Position numbers and translations under genes: made by a program. A model generated the notes under the pieces. The model was not told the origin of the DNA. It worked only from the letters and a program-made list of their open reading frames with translations, and made no database searches. Shown one piece after another: positions 43,220-51,188 of a stretch of DNA of 64,000 nucleotides; position 1 is the first letter of the stretch, and every line of letters starts with the position of its first letter. The DNA comes from Cytobacillus solani. Its GTDB lineage: Bacteria; Bacillota; Bacilli; Bacillales; Cytobacillaceae. The stretch lies in assembly GCF_001420595.1 (NCBI RefSeq), contig NZ_LJIX01000006.1, positions 995,361-1,059,360 of the forward strand, in the 5' to 3' direction.

Positions 43220-44356
43220 ATGGTTAACAATAATAACCCCTTTCAGGGATGCTGTCCAATTAGTCCGATTTCAAAACCGCCTAACCTACCAAGATTAATG
43301 GGTCCCCAAGGACCAGCTGGGCCACCGGGTCCTCAAGGTCCTCAAGGAATACAAGGAATACAAGGAATACAAGGTGAACAGGGAGCTCAAGGAGATCCAG
43401 GTCCTAGTACAAATCTTTTCGTAACTGAGGAACAGGCGTTAGTAGTAGAGATACCTCTTTTAATCACTGACCCAGTACCTATTGTAAATGTTCAAGTTAC
43501 TACCAACAATGATAATGAAAGAGTTAAAATAGATGCAATTGTAAGTACTCGAGTTCAAGCAGTATCATCATCAACTACATTTGGATTAGCCCTAATTTAT
43601 GAGTTGTTTAGGGATGGCGTCCCCTTAACTAGCGCTTTCGTTGAAGGAGTCTACACTAGACCTGAGGGTACTTTTCAATTTTACAGTTGGCATCCGAATT
43701 TTACTTTTGTCGATGTACCCGGGCCTGCGGGAACCTATACGTACGAAATAAGAGCTTCTCATCGTCTGAACGCAAATCCTGGAAATGTAGTAAATATCCA
43801 GGCTTATAACCTTGGGCTTACTGCAGAAGTTTTTCCCCCTACTAATTCATTTTTTGCAGCAAGTACAACAGCGAAAACAAATTTTGAGGAATTTAATATA
43901 CATCACGCTTCAATATTAAAGGAGAACAAGATACCCCCTCTTTTACTTGATACCCGCCAATTAAATGTTCTTGAAATGAATAATGAAAAAACAAACACTG
44001 AGGAAAGCACAGTTTTAAAAGAAAGTATGGATACTGAGTTTAAACAAAAAGAAAAAAGGTTACTACCTTCCATTGAAGAATTAAAGTTAACCGTCAGTGA
44101 ACAACAATCCAAAATTAACCTGTTAACTGAATTACTCAACAAGACTACCGAAGAAAACGAAAAAGAACTGGACTCCCTAAAGATAAAACTTGAAAACAAG
44201 TTAACTTACTTCACCAATACAAAGGATTTAGAAAAAGAACGTGCCGTTCTGGAAATTGAACGAAAATTCCAAGAAAAGCTGCAGGAGATCCATGAACAAT
44301 ATAATAATATGCTGGAAAGGTTGTATGAGAAATTCTTCTTGTATAGAGATAAATAA
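43220..44356 (+). CDS. Collagen-like repeat protein with C-terminal coiled coil
   Basis: A 378-residue protein in three parts. A cysteine-containing head (GCCPISPISKPPNL) leads to about 12 collagen G-X-Y triplets (GPQGPAGPPGPQGPQG, then IQGIQGIQGEQGAQG) at residues 28-65. A beta-rich domain spans about 70-215. A charged coiled coil spans about 245-378 (SEQQSKINLLTELLNK, EIERKFQEKLQEIHEQ). ATG 43220 follows AAGGAGATGA. Bacillary collagen-like proteins are usually exosporium or spore-surface filaments. The long coiled coil is unusual for BclA-type proteins and could drive trimer assembly. There is no signal peptide. Confidence 0.8.
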   Translation: MVNNNNPFQGCCPISPISKPPNLPRLMGPQGPAGPPGPQGPQGIQGIQGIQGEQGAQGDPGPSTNLFVTEEQALVVEIPLLITDPVPIVNVQVTTNNDNERVKIDAIVSTRVQAVSSSTTFGLALIYELFRDGVPLTSAFVEGVYTRPEGTFQFYSWHPNFTFVDVPGPAGTYTYEIRASHRLNANPGNVVNIQAYNLGLTAEVFPPTNSFFAASTTAKTNFEEFNIHHASILKENKIPPLLLDTRQLNVLEMNNEKTNTEESTVLKESMDTEFKQKEKRLLPSIEELKLTVSEQQSKINLLTELLNKTTEENEKELDSLKIKLENKLTYFTNTKDLEKERAVLEIERKFQEKLQEIHEQYNNMLERLYEKFFLYRDK

Positions 44357-44658
44357 AGTCATTTAAAGAAATGTTCAACATACGTTCGACTGAATGAAAT
44401 ATTTTTTGCTTTTGCCATAGGAAAATGCAAATAATAAATAATTGCTGTACGAACATACTGTGCATTAATTGTAAAATTTTTATTCAGCAGCCGGGCGCTT
44501 TAATGGCATAAGGAGCACTGAAACAATCAAACTTTTTTATAAAGTAAGATAGTGATTAGTATATTGAGGGAGTTAAAGAAGGAAACTTATCTTTTTCTAA
44601 CGAATAACAAAAGTATTTAAAATAAGGAGATGATTTATAATGTGTGGGATGATGAGGT
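44357..44658. other. Intergenic region between collagen-like gene and split DUF1772 gene
   Basis: No gene is seen. A copy of the dispersed motif (CAGCCGGGCGCTTTAATGG) lies at 44486-44504. AAGGAGATGA (44623) precedes ATG 44640, whose frame ends after eight codons; the DUF1772 frame starts 19 bp later, so a frameshift near its start is possible. Confidence 0.4.
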
Positions 44659-45012
44659 TTGATTGACCAATTAATTCCATATGTAATCTTATTTGGAGCT
44701 ACGGGTTCAGGCTTGGTTGCTGGAGTGTTCTTCGCACTTTCTTCATTTGTTATGAAAGCACTTGCTCGGCTACCGGATGAGCAGGGAGTTGCTGCGATGC
44801 AGTCAATTAATGTAGTGGTACTAAACCGATCTTTTTTAACTGTATTTTTGGGAACAGCTTTAGTTACTATACTACTTATAACCCATTCTATTTTTAATTG
44901 GAAAAGTGCAAATGCCATTCCTTTATTTGCTGGAAGTTTGCTATATTTTGTTGGCAGTTTTCTAGTCACGGTTGTACGCAATGTTCCTCTAAATGATGAA
45001 TTAGCTCGTGTA
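44659..45012 (+). pseudogene. DUF1772-family membrane protein, 5' part, split by Tn3 element
   Basis: LIDQLIPYVILFGATGSGLV through FVMKALARLPDEQGVAAMQS and VVLNRSFLTVFLG to NVPLNDELARV is a four-helix DUF1772 (anthrone-oxygenase-like) protein. The frame then enters the transposon end at 45013. The remainder resumes at 51037 (DTKEGESFILWKNYLSKWTI). The formal start is TTG 44659 without a good ribosome-binding site, while AAGGAGATGA points to ATG 44640 in another frame. The gene is dead through insertion. Confidence 0.8.
45008..45012. repeat. Target-site duplication GTGTA, left
   Basis: GTGTA stands directly before the left terminal repeat and again directly after the right one at 51037-51041. 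Five base pairs is the standard duplication for Tn3-family transposons. Confidence 0.9.
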
Positions 45013-45050
45013 GGGGTACAGCCAACATTTCGGGAATTTTGTACGCTAAG
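45013..45050 (+). repeat. Tn3-type left terminal inverted repeat
   Basis: 38 bp starting GGGGTACAGCC and ending TGTACGCTAAG. It pairs with 50999-51036. A subterminal TACGTTAAGGAATTTGGC at about 45083 recurs at the other Tn3 ends in this window. Confidence 0.92.
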
Positions 45051-45115
45051 CAAAATTCGACATAGAAATAGCCAAATACCTGTACGTTAAGGAATTTGGC
45101 TTTATGTGTTATAGG

Positions 45116-48064
45116 TTAATTTTTATTTAATGGTCTTAGAGAATTTGTGGGTAATCGATGTGAATCAAATTTATATTCTCCAAGAAAATTAATATGCTCC
45201 CATCCTAACGGTGAAATGTGTGGAAGTAATTCTTCCTTTAGACTATTCCTTTTCTTAAATTCTTTTGTCACTTCACTCAAATACACAGTATTCCATACGC
45301 TTATTGCATTGATTAATATATTTAATGCACTAGCTCTTTGTAGTTGACCTTGTATGCCTCGTTCTCTGAATTCACCACGTTTACCAAAAAATAAAGCTCT
45401 GGCCAATCCATTCATGGCTTCCCCTTTATTTAGTCCACGATGTATCCTTCTTCTTAATGTTTCATTCGTAATATAGTCAAGAATAAAGATTGTTTTTTCA
45501 ATTCTTCCAATCTCCCGAAGAGATGTAGCTATTTTATTTTGTCTTGCATACGAACCTAATTTCCCCATGATTAATGATCCAGAAACTCTTCCTTCTCGAA
45601 TTGAATGTGCCAGCCTTAATACATCATCAAAATTCTCTTTAATAACGTTTGTGTTAATCTTACCTCGAAGTATGCCTTTTATGTTTGGAAAATCATTAGG
45701 AGAAGAAATGGTATATAATTTAGCATCACTTATATCTCTTAGTCTTGGTGCAAAACGAAACCCTAACAAATGACTTAATCCGAAAACTTGATCCGTGTAA
45801 CCGGCTGTATCAGTGTAATGTTCTTCAATTGTAAGGTCAGATTCATGATGTAATAATCCATCTATCACATGTACGGCATCCCTTGCATTTGCATTAATAA
45901 CTTTGGCATAAAAGGAAGAAAACTGATCACTTGTAAAACGATAAATGGTCGTACCTTTCCCAGTACCGTAATGCGGATTTGAATCTGCATGTAACGATGA
46001 TACACCGACAGGAACACGCATACCATCGGAAGATGATGTCGTCCCATCTCCCCAATATGTAGATAAAGATAGACGGTGCTGATAATTTACCAGTGTAGCT
46101 TGAGCGCGAGTCATCGCATCTTCATGTAATCTCCATTGCATAACATTGGCCATCTGGCGATATGAAATATCAGGAGTTGCTTCTGCCATTTTAGTTAATT
46201 CAATATTTGTCCCCATCGCCATTAATGAAGCCATCACAATAGACTTTTCCTCACCTTTAGGCGGTTGATTTGAAGAAGCGTGAACAAATGACTCTTTAAA
46301 TCCAGTCCATTCAGCTACCTCCATTAATAAATCAGTAAGTTTAACTCTTGGAATCATATTATAAAGCGATAAGCTGAAATTTCTAGCTTCTTCAGGAGTA
46401 TCAGCTTGAAGTCTCTCAACATGTATCTTTTGTTTTTCAATGTTGATACTTTCAACTTTATCAATATTTTTGGATATCCATTGAAGCTTAGTATTTAAAG
46501 TTTCACATCTTTCCTGTATATACTGTTCAAAACTTACATTAACAGCTATATTAGTCCCTTTAATCTTTGCTTTTCCCCAATCATCTTTTGACACTAAATA
46601 TTCTTCAAAATCCTTATGTAATTGACTACCTTCAACCCAAACATCACCGGAACGGATATAGTTTTTGAGTTCTGTTAAGGCAGCCATTTCATAATATTGA
46701 CGGTTAATGTTACCTTCATCATCAAAAACATGTTTTTGCCAACGTTTAGGAACAAAACTCAAAGGTGAGCCATCAGGGATTTTCCTTTTTCCAGAATCAT
46801 TTAATTCCCGTATGGTATCTAATGCCTTCAATAAAGGCTCTGCTGATTTAGTAGATTTGAACACTAAAGAATCCAACAGGCTTGGAGTATATTTCCTTAA
46901 ATAGTTATATCGGGCTTTTATTAAATCGAGATAATCATAATCCATTGGTCTTGATAATAATTTAGCTTCTTCAATTGATTCTACAATCTTCTCCCACGGC
47001 ATTACTTGGTCTAGTGCCGCATAAGGATCGATCCCTTCTTCTTTGGCTTTAATTAAAGCCGTTCCTATATCTGCGTAATGCACAACTTTTTCATTTACTG
47101 ACTTTTCATTTTGTTTTTGCATCTCTTCTTGAGTTTTTCTACCCTTTGCTTGTAACACCACCATTTGCCTATCATGAATTTCAATGGCATGGTCAGTTAA
47201 GTCTTGGGAAAGAGTGATTAAGTGAGCGACTAATAATGCATATCTTTTATCTTCTTTAAATCGTCTAAAAGAATGGGGTTCATATCTTGCCCCAATTCGT
47301 GCTAATTGTAAGAGTCTATTGGGGTGTATTAATGCCGTATTGGCTGCAATATTCATTTCTTTAATGTACTTTAGTCTTTGTATGACCTTTAAAAAAGAAT
47401 CTGGTGACGACTGTCCGGGAATTTCCCGAAGCCAAGCTAATTGGGTTTTAATATTATTTACCGTTAAATCGATCAACTTTTCTAGTTCACACTTATGTCT
47501 TTCAGAAAGATTACTTGTTAGTATGGCATATATTTTTTTCTCTGCACGCGTTCTTGTTAGCCAAACCATCCTCTCGATTGTTGGTATTGCAGGAAGGATT
47601 ATTTTTTCCTTTCTTAATAAATCGATTGCAGTGCGTACTAGATACATCGAATTTCCATTTTCCAATGCAGATTTTAAAAGAACATTAGAAATCGTACGAT
47701 AATCACTGTTATTAAAGTTTCTGTATCCATATACTTGACGTATTTCGTCTAAATGCTCACGTCTAGTTGTATCACGTTGAGCATATGAAGTGTAAACCTC
47801 TGGATCTACATTAATTTGATTAGCGATGTATTTAATAAGGTTTTCGGGTATATCTGACATATTAATTAAAGAACAACCGGGGTTTCTAAGAATGCATAAT
47901 TGGAGTGCAAACCCCAAGCGATTATGATCTCTTCTATGACGATTTATAACATCAATATCATAGTCAGATAGACTGTAATAAGAAGTAAATTCAAATTCTG
48001 ATAAATTATTAAGGTTTAAAATTTCCTTGCGCTGTTCTGGTGTCAGCAGTTCTTTCACACTCAA
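45116..48064 (-). CDS. tnpA: Tn3-family transposase
   Basis: A 982-residue TnpA. The N-terminal DNA-binding domains (DUF4158-like, EQRKEILNLNNLSEFEFTSY) lead to the catalytic domain with the DDE signature region: the first Asp in SSLHADSNPHYGTGKGTTIY or nearby YWGDGTTSSSDG, the second in YTDTAGYTDQVFGLSHLLGF, the Glu near NKGEAMNGLARALFFGKRGE, and the end HISPLGWEHINFLGEYKFDS. The length is normal for the family (about 980-1000). It begins 36 bp after tnpR on the same strand and ends 65 bp before the left terminal repeat. No damage is visible. Confidence 0.95.
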   Translation of the reverse strand: MSVKELLTPEQRKEILNLNNLSEFEFTSYYSLSDYDIDVINRHRRDHNRLGFALQLCILRNPGCSLINMSDIPENLIKYIANQINVDPEVYTSYAQRDTTRREHLDEIRQVYGYRNFNNSDYRTISNVLLKSALENGNSMYLVRTAIDLLRKEKIILPAIPTIERMVWLTRTRAEKKIYAILTSNLSERHKCELEKLIDLTVNNIKTQLAWLREIPGQSSPDSFLKVIQRLKYIKEMNIAANTALIHPNRLLQLARIGARYEPHSFRRFKEDKRYALLVAHLITLSQDLTDHAIEIHDRQMVVLQAKGRKTQEEMQKQNEKSVNEKVVHYADIGTALIKAKEEGIDPYAALDQVMPWEKIVESIEEAKLLSRPMDYDYLDLIKARYNYLRKYTPSLLDSLVFKSTKSAEPLLKALDTIRELNDSGKRKIPDGSPLSFVPKRWQKHVFDDEGNINRQYYEMAALTELKNYIRSGDVWVEGSQLHKDFEEYLVSKDDWGKAKIKGTNIAVNVSFEQYIQERCETLNTKLQWISKNIDKVESINIEKQKIHVERLQADTPEEARNFSLSLYNMIPRVKLTDLLMEVAEWTGFKESFVHASSNQPPKGEEKSIVMASLMAMGTNIELTKMAEATPDISYRQMANVMQWRLHEDAMTRAQATLVNYQHRLSLSTYWGDGTTSSSDGMRVPVGVSSLHADSNPHYGTGKGTTIYRFTSDQFSSFYAKVINANARDAVHVIDGLLHHESDLTIEEHYTDTAGYTDQVFGLSHLLGFRFAPRLRDISDAKLYTISSPNDFPNIKGILRGKINTNVIKENFDDVLRLAHSIREGRVSGSLIMGKLGSYARQNKIATSLREIGRIEKTIFILDYITNETLRRRIHRGLNKGEAMNGLARALFFGKRGEFRERGIQGQLQRASALNILINAISVWNTVYLSEVTKEFKKRNSLKEELLPHISPLGWEHINFLGEYKFDSHRLPTNSLRPLNKN

Positions 48065-48100
48065 GTTAAATCAATCCTTATAAATAATTTTGGTATGAGC

Positions 48101-48655
48101 CTAATTTACTTTATCTAAGTATCTATACAGCGAGGTTTTGCTGACTCCCGTTGCTTCTGTTATTTCGTTGATTGTATAATCCTTACTTTTATACATTTTT
48201 ATTGCCATTTCAACTTTTTCCTTTTTCTTCGATGGTCTGCCACCTTTCCTTCCTCTGGATCTTGCTGCTTGAAGTCCTGATTTTGTCCTTTCGCTAATAA
48301 TATCTCGTTCTAACTCTGCAATATTTGCCATTGTACGAAAGAAAAACTTCCCCATTGCAGTTGAAGTATCAATACTGTCATTAATAGAGACAAAATCTAC
48401 GCCCATATCATTGAATAATTCACTAAGTTCAATTAGATGTTTTGTAGAACTTGAAATACGATCAAGTTTATATACAACAATTTTGTCGCCACTGCGTAAG
48501 ACCTTAAGAAGTTCTTCTAGTTGGGGTCTATCTTTTCTAGTTCCGGTCAACTTTTCTTTATAAATTTTCTCTACTCCAAATTTTGTAAGGGCATCAACTT
48601 GCATATCCAAGTTTTGTTCCTCCGTACTTACACGTGCATAACCAAATATCATCAT
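48101..48655 (-). CDS. tnpR: Serine resolvase of the transposon
   Basis: A 184-residue serine recombinase. The catalytic serine is in IFGYARVSTEEQNLDMQVDA, with the conserved LDRISSSTKHLIEL and the E-helix region MANIAELERDIISERT; the C-terminal HTH is YTINEITEATGVSKTSLYRY. It resolves cointegrates at the res site. It is divergent from the cargo genes, and the intergenic region 48660-48890 is the expected res location. GGTGATGA precedes ATG 48655. The length and motifs are complete. Confidence 0.95.
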   Translation of the reverse strand: MMIFGYARVSTEEQNLDMQVDALTKFGVEKIYKEKLTGTRKDRPQLEELLKVLRSGDKIVVYKLDRISSSTKHLIELSELFNDMGVDFVSINDSIDTSTAMGKFFFRTMANIAELERDIISERTKSGLQAARSRGRKGGRPSKKKEKVEMAIKMYKSKDYTINEITEATGVSKTSLYRYLDKVN

Positions 48656-48659
48656 TCAT

Positions 48660-48870
48660 CACCTGCAAAAGTAGTTTATAACCTCATATTAGCACCAAAA
48701 ACAGTATTAGATATTAAAAATGTTACTTTGATTTTAGGAATGAGTTTTGGTTCTACAGATTAATAGAAATAGATTGTTTTTTTTAAAATATTTATCAGAA
48801 CCAAAAACGGTCGTTTATGGTTCATCAACTCTTTACAATAATTGGATTAAGACATTATCTTATTTTAGAT
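48660..48870. other. Probable res site region
   Basis: This stretch between divergent tnpR and cargo genes contains inverted copies of GGTTCT-type motifs: TTTTGGTTCT at about 48747-48756 and AGAACCAAAAAC at about 48798-48809, plus AGCACCAAAAAC at 48691. Such paired sites are expected for resolvase subsites. Exact boundaries were not determined. Confidence 0.5.
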
Positions 48871-48871
48871 A

Positions 48872-48931
48872 TTGAAATTAAGTTATAATAATTGTATATT
48901 ATGTATATGGTGTATATCAATTACATATACA
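48872..48931 (+). promoter_or_regulatory. Cargo promoter with GntR operator
   Basis: TTGAAA (48872-48877) and TATATT (48895-48900) are 17 bp apart. The inverted repeat TGTATAT-CAATTAC-ATATACA (48911-48931) lies just downstream and is a good candidate operator for the GntR/YtrA-like repressor encoded first in the cargo operon. Confidence 0.65.
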
Positions 48932-48951
48932 GTTTAAAAAAGAGGGTTTCT

Positions 48952-49332
48952 ATGAAAATAATTATTAAAAATGGTTCCGAACAACCGTTATATCAACAAA
49001 TAAAGGATCAAATTAAAGGTGGAATTCTCCGTCAGGAATTAAAAGAAGGTGAAAAACTTCCGTCCATTCGTTCATTAGCAAATGATTTACATGTTAGTGT
49101 TCTTACAACAAAAAGAGTATATGACGAATTAGAAAAGGAAGGATTTATTGTAACAACCGTTGGAAAGGGTTCATTTGTAGCATCCGACAACTTAGAGATG
49201 TTGTCGGAATCTAAAAGACACATGATTGAAAAAAAGCTCTCAGAGGCGTGGCAAATGGCTAAAACCCTAGGAATAAATAAACAAGAACTTTATTTAATGA
49301 TGGATATCATTTTTGAAGAGGATGATGAGTGA
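48952..49332 (+). CDS. GntR-family (YtrA-type) regulator
   Basis: A 126-residue regulator: GntR winged helix (LYQQIKDQIKGGILRQELKE, GEKLPSIRSLANDLHVSVLT, then VYDELEKEGFI) with a short C-terminal tail lacking a large effector domain, as in the YtrA subfamily that controls ABC transporters. ATG 48952 has AGAGGGT upstream. Its TGA overlaps the ATG of the ABC gene (TGATG-type overlap), so the genes are co-translated. The usual inducer is a cell-wall antibiotic, but here it is unknown. Confidence 0.9.
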   Translation: MKIIIKNGSEQPLYQQIKDQIKGGILRQELKEGEKLPSIRSLANDLHVSVLTTKRVYDELEKEGFIVTTVGKGSFVASDNLEMLSESKRHMIEKKLSEAWQMAKTLGINKQELYLMMDIIFEEDDE

Positions 49333-50186
49333 TGACAACTGTTTTAGATGTGAAAAACTTAAAGAAAGAGTTAGATACTTTCAGCTTAGCTAAAGTGGAC
49401 TTTTTATTAAAAGAAGGTTGTATAACTGGTTTTATCGGAATTAATGGTTCCGGAAAAACAACAACTATAAAAACTATACTTGGACTCTATCCAAGGGACG
49501 AAGGTAGCATTAAGTTTTTTGGCAAAGAAATAGAAAAAAATGAGTACATAATAAAGAATCGTATTGGGGTAGTTTTAGATGAAGGCTATTTTTATGAAGA
49601 TATGACATTGAAAGAAATGAAAAGTGTTATTGCCCCTGCATATACGAACTGGGATGAATCTATTTTTTTAAAGTATATCAATCGATTTAATTTGAAATTA
49701 AACCAAAAAATTGCAACCTTATCGAAAGGTATGCGAATGAAATTTGCCCTTACTTTAGCTCTTTCTCATCATGCTGATTTATTGATAATGGATGAGCCCA
49801 CAAGTGGTCTTGACCCATTAATTCGTAATGAGTTAATGGAGATACTTTTAGATTTCATGGAAGAGGATGGAAAGAGTGTATTCTTTTCTACTCATATAAC
49901 TTCTGATTTAGATAAAGTAGCTGACATGCTTATATTGATTGATAAAGGCAGAATCATATTCAACGAAAGTAAAGATGAACTACTGGATAGGCATGCTTTG
50001 GTAAAAGGAGATAATAGTTTAATCAATGAACATACAAGAAGATTATTTTTAAGTTTGCGTCAAACAGCAGTTGGCTTCGAAGGAATTACCGACAAATTAG
50101 ACGTAGTACGTGAACAAATGAACGATTGTTTAATAGAGAGGCCTTCCATTGAAAATATAATGTTAGCCTATGTAAAGGAGGGATAA
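49332..50186 (+). CDS. ABC transporter ATP-binding protein
   Basis: A 284-residue ABC ATPase. Walker A INGSGKTTTIKT near residue 38, signature TLSKGMRMKFALTLALS (LSKGM variant), Walker B LLIMDEPTSGLDP, and switch histidine in SVFFSTHITSDLD. The type is that of drug or lantibiotic exporters (CcmA-like). It overlaps the GntR gene and is followed by the permease gene 2 bp on. With the permease it should export a peptide antibiotic or similar, conferring resistance (inference). Confidence 0.93.
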   Translation: MTTVLDVKNLKKELDTFSLAKVDFLLKEGCITGFIGINGSGKTTTIKTILGLYPRDEGSIKFFGKEIEKNEYIIKNRIGVVLDEGYFYEDMTLKEMKSVIAPAYTNWDESIFLKYINRFNLKLNQKIATLSKGMRMKFALTLALSHHADLLIMDEPTSGLDPLIRNELMEILLDFMEEDGKSVFFSTHITSDLDKVADMLILIDKGRIIFNESKDELLDRHALVKGDNSLINEHTRRLFLSLRQTAVGFEGITDKLDVVREQMNDCLIERPSIENIMLAYVKEG

Positions 50187-50188
50187 AA

Positions 50189-50839
50189 ATGTTATTTCAT
50201 CTTGTCAAAAAGGATTTCATTCTAGCCAAAAAATATCTATTATTTATGCTTGTTTTTGCAGTTATTGGACCCATGTTTATTTATTCAAAGTTAGGATTTG
50301 ATAACGGTAGCTTTACAAGTTTTCTTATTACCGTTTTATTTACGGAATATATTTTGTTTAATATGGTTTCGATGCAAGAGGATAAATATAGGGGATCAGC
50401 ACTTCTTTGTACAACCCCACATACTCGTAATGGTGTCATTAAAGCAAAATATCTATTTGTTCTTGTGATTTTTATTGGCTGTTTCCTTTTATTTAACCTT
50501 GCAGTAGCAATTGGTTTTTCTACAGGGCTAGCAAGATTAAATATTTATAGTATAGGAATAGCTCTTTTGATCATTTCTGTTTTTTTCGGAATATTAATAC
50601 CTATTCAAACTAAATTTGGCTATGAAAAAACAAAGTATATCTTTTTTATTTTAATATTTTTAACTCCATTTATACTACCCACTATTATTGAGTGGTACCA
50701 ATCGATGAATTTTAATATCAATTTTCAATTACCACTACCTCAAACAGTAATGGTTTGGGTGCCTTTTGTAATATCTATTTTTATTATCTTAATTTCAATG
50801 ATTATATCAATCCAAATCTTTTCAAAGAAAAACTTATAG
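50189..50839 (+). CDS. ABC-2-type transporter permease
   Basis: A 216-residue integral membrane protein with six hydrophobic helices (for example YLLFMLVFAVIGPMFIYS and FVISIFIILISMIISIQIF). It is the ABC_2-type partner of the ATPase, separated from it by 2 bp. The pair has no extra extracellular domain, so it resembles YtrC/D or BcrB-like permeases. The substrate is unknown. AAAGGAGGG precedes ATG 50189. Confidence 0.85.
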   Translation: MLFHLVKKDFILAKKYLLFMLVFAVIGPMFIYSKLGFDNGSFTSFLITVLFTEYILFNMVSMQEDKYRGSALLCTTPHTRNGVIKAKYLFVLVIFIGCFLLFNLAVAIGFSTGLARLNIYSIGIALLIISVFFGILIPIQTKFGYEKTKYIFFILIFLTPFILPTIIEWYQSMNFNINFQLPLPQTVMVWVPFVISIFIILISMIISIQIFSKKNL

Positions 50840-50863
50840 CTTCTTCTTTTGAGGTGAATATAA

Positions 50864-50938
50864 ATGAAAACAATAATAATATTTGTAATACTGTTTGCAG
50901 TTTTAGCATTTGTAATTAAAAAAATTAGGAGCAAATAG
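50864..50938 (+). CDS. 24-residue membrane micropeptide
   Basis: MKTIIIFVILFAVLAFVIKK then IRSK: one hydrophobic helix with a basic end. GAGGTGA lies 6-7 bases before the ATG, and the gene is 24 bp after the permease stop, inside the same transcription unit and before the terminator. It is too short for standard gene calling. It may be a small accessory subunit of the ABC transporter. Confidence 0.55.
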   Translation: MKTIIIFVILFAVLAFVIKKIRSK

Positions 50939-50948
50939 AAATCCATAT

Positions 50949-50986
50949 AAAAAAAGTCGAATCCATCAAGGATATCGGCTTTTTTA
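50949..50986 (+). terminator. Terminator of the cargo operon
   Basis: AAAAAAGTCGA pairs with ATCGGCTTTTTT across ATCCATCAAGGAT. It lies 13 bp before the right terminal repeat of the transposon. Confidence 0.7.
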
Positions 50987-50998
50987 GATTGAAATTTG

Positions 50999-51036
50999 CT
51001 TAGCGTACAAAATTTCCGAAATGTTGGCTGTACCCC
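50999..51036 (-). repeat. Tn3-type right terminal inverted repeat
   Basis: CTTAGCGTACAAAATTTCCG... ...GGCTGTACCCC is the reverse complement of the left end at 45013-45050 with one or two mismatches. GTGTA follows at 51037-51041. Confidence 0.92.
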
Positions 51037-51156
51037 GTGTAGATACTAAAGAAGGAGAAAGTTTCATTTTATGGAAAAATTATCTGTCAAAATGGACGAT
51101 ATGGAATCACATTAGCAAGTTTTGCATCGATGGTATTATTTATTCTAGCGCTGTAA
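51037..51156 (+). pseudogene. DUF1772 gene, 3' part after the transposon
   Basis: The frame of the DUF1772 gene resumes here with DTKEGESFILWKNYLSKWTI then WNHI. A short deletion (about 7 bp) follows, after which the other frame continues TLASFASMVLFILAL to TAA at 51154-51156, the natural hydrophobic C-terminus. The first five bases are the GTGTA duplication. Confidence 0.75.
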
Positions 51157-51188
51157 TAAACTAACAAGTAGCATTAATCATATAAGGG

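Larger units (their letters stand above)
45013..51036. mobile_element. Complete Tn3-family transposon with ABC-transporter cargo
   Basis: A 6024-bp unit transposon bounded by 38-bp inverted repeats. GGGGTACAGCCAACATTTCG opens the left end (45013-45050) and its reverse complement closes the right end (50999-51036), differing at one or two positions. The end pattern is that of Tn4430-type elements. Contents: tnpA and tnpR on the minus strand, a res-like region, then a GntR regulator, ABC ATPase, permease and a 24-residue peptide on the plus strand. It is flanked by GTGTA duplications within a DUF1772 gene. All genes look intact, so it may be active. Confidence 0.93.
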
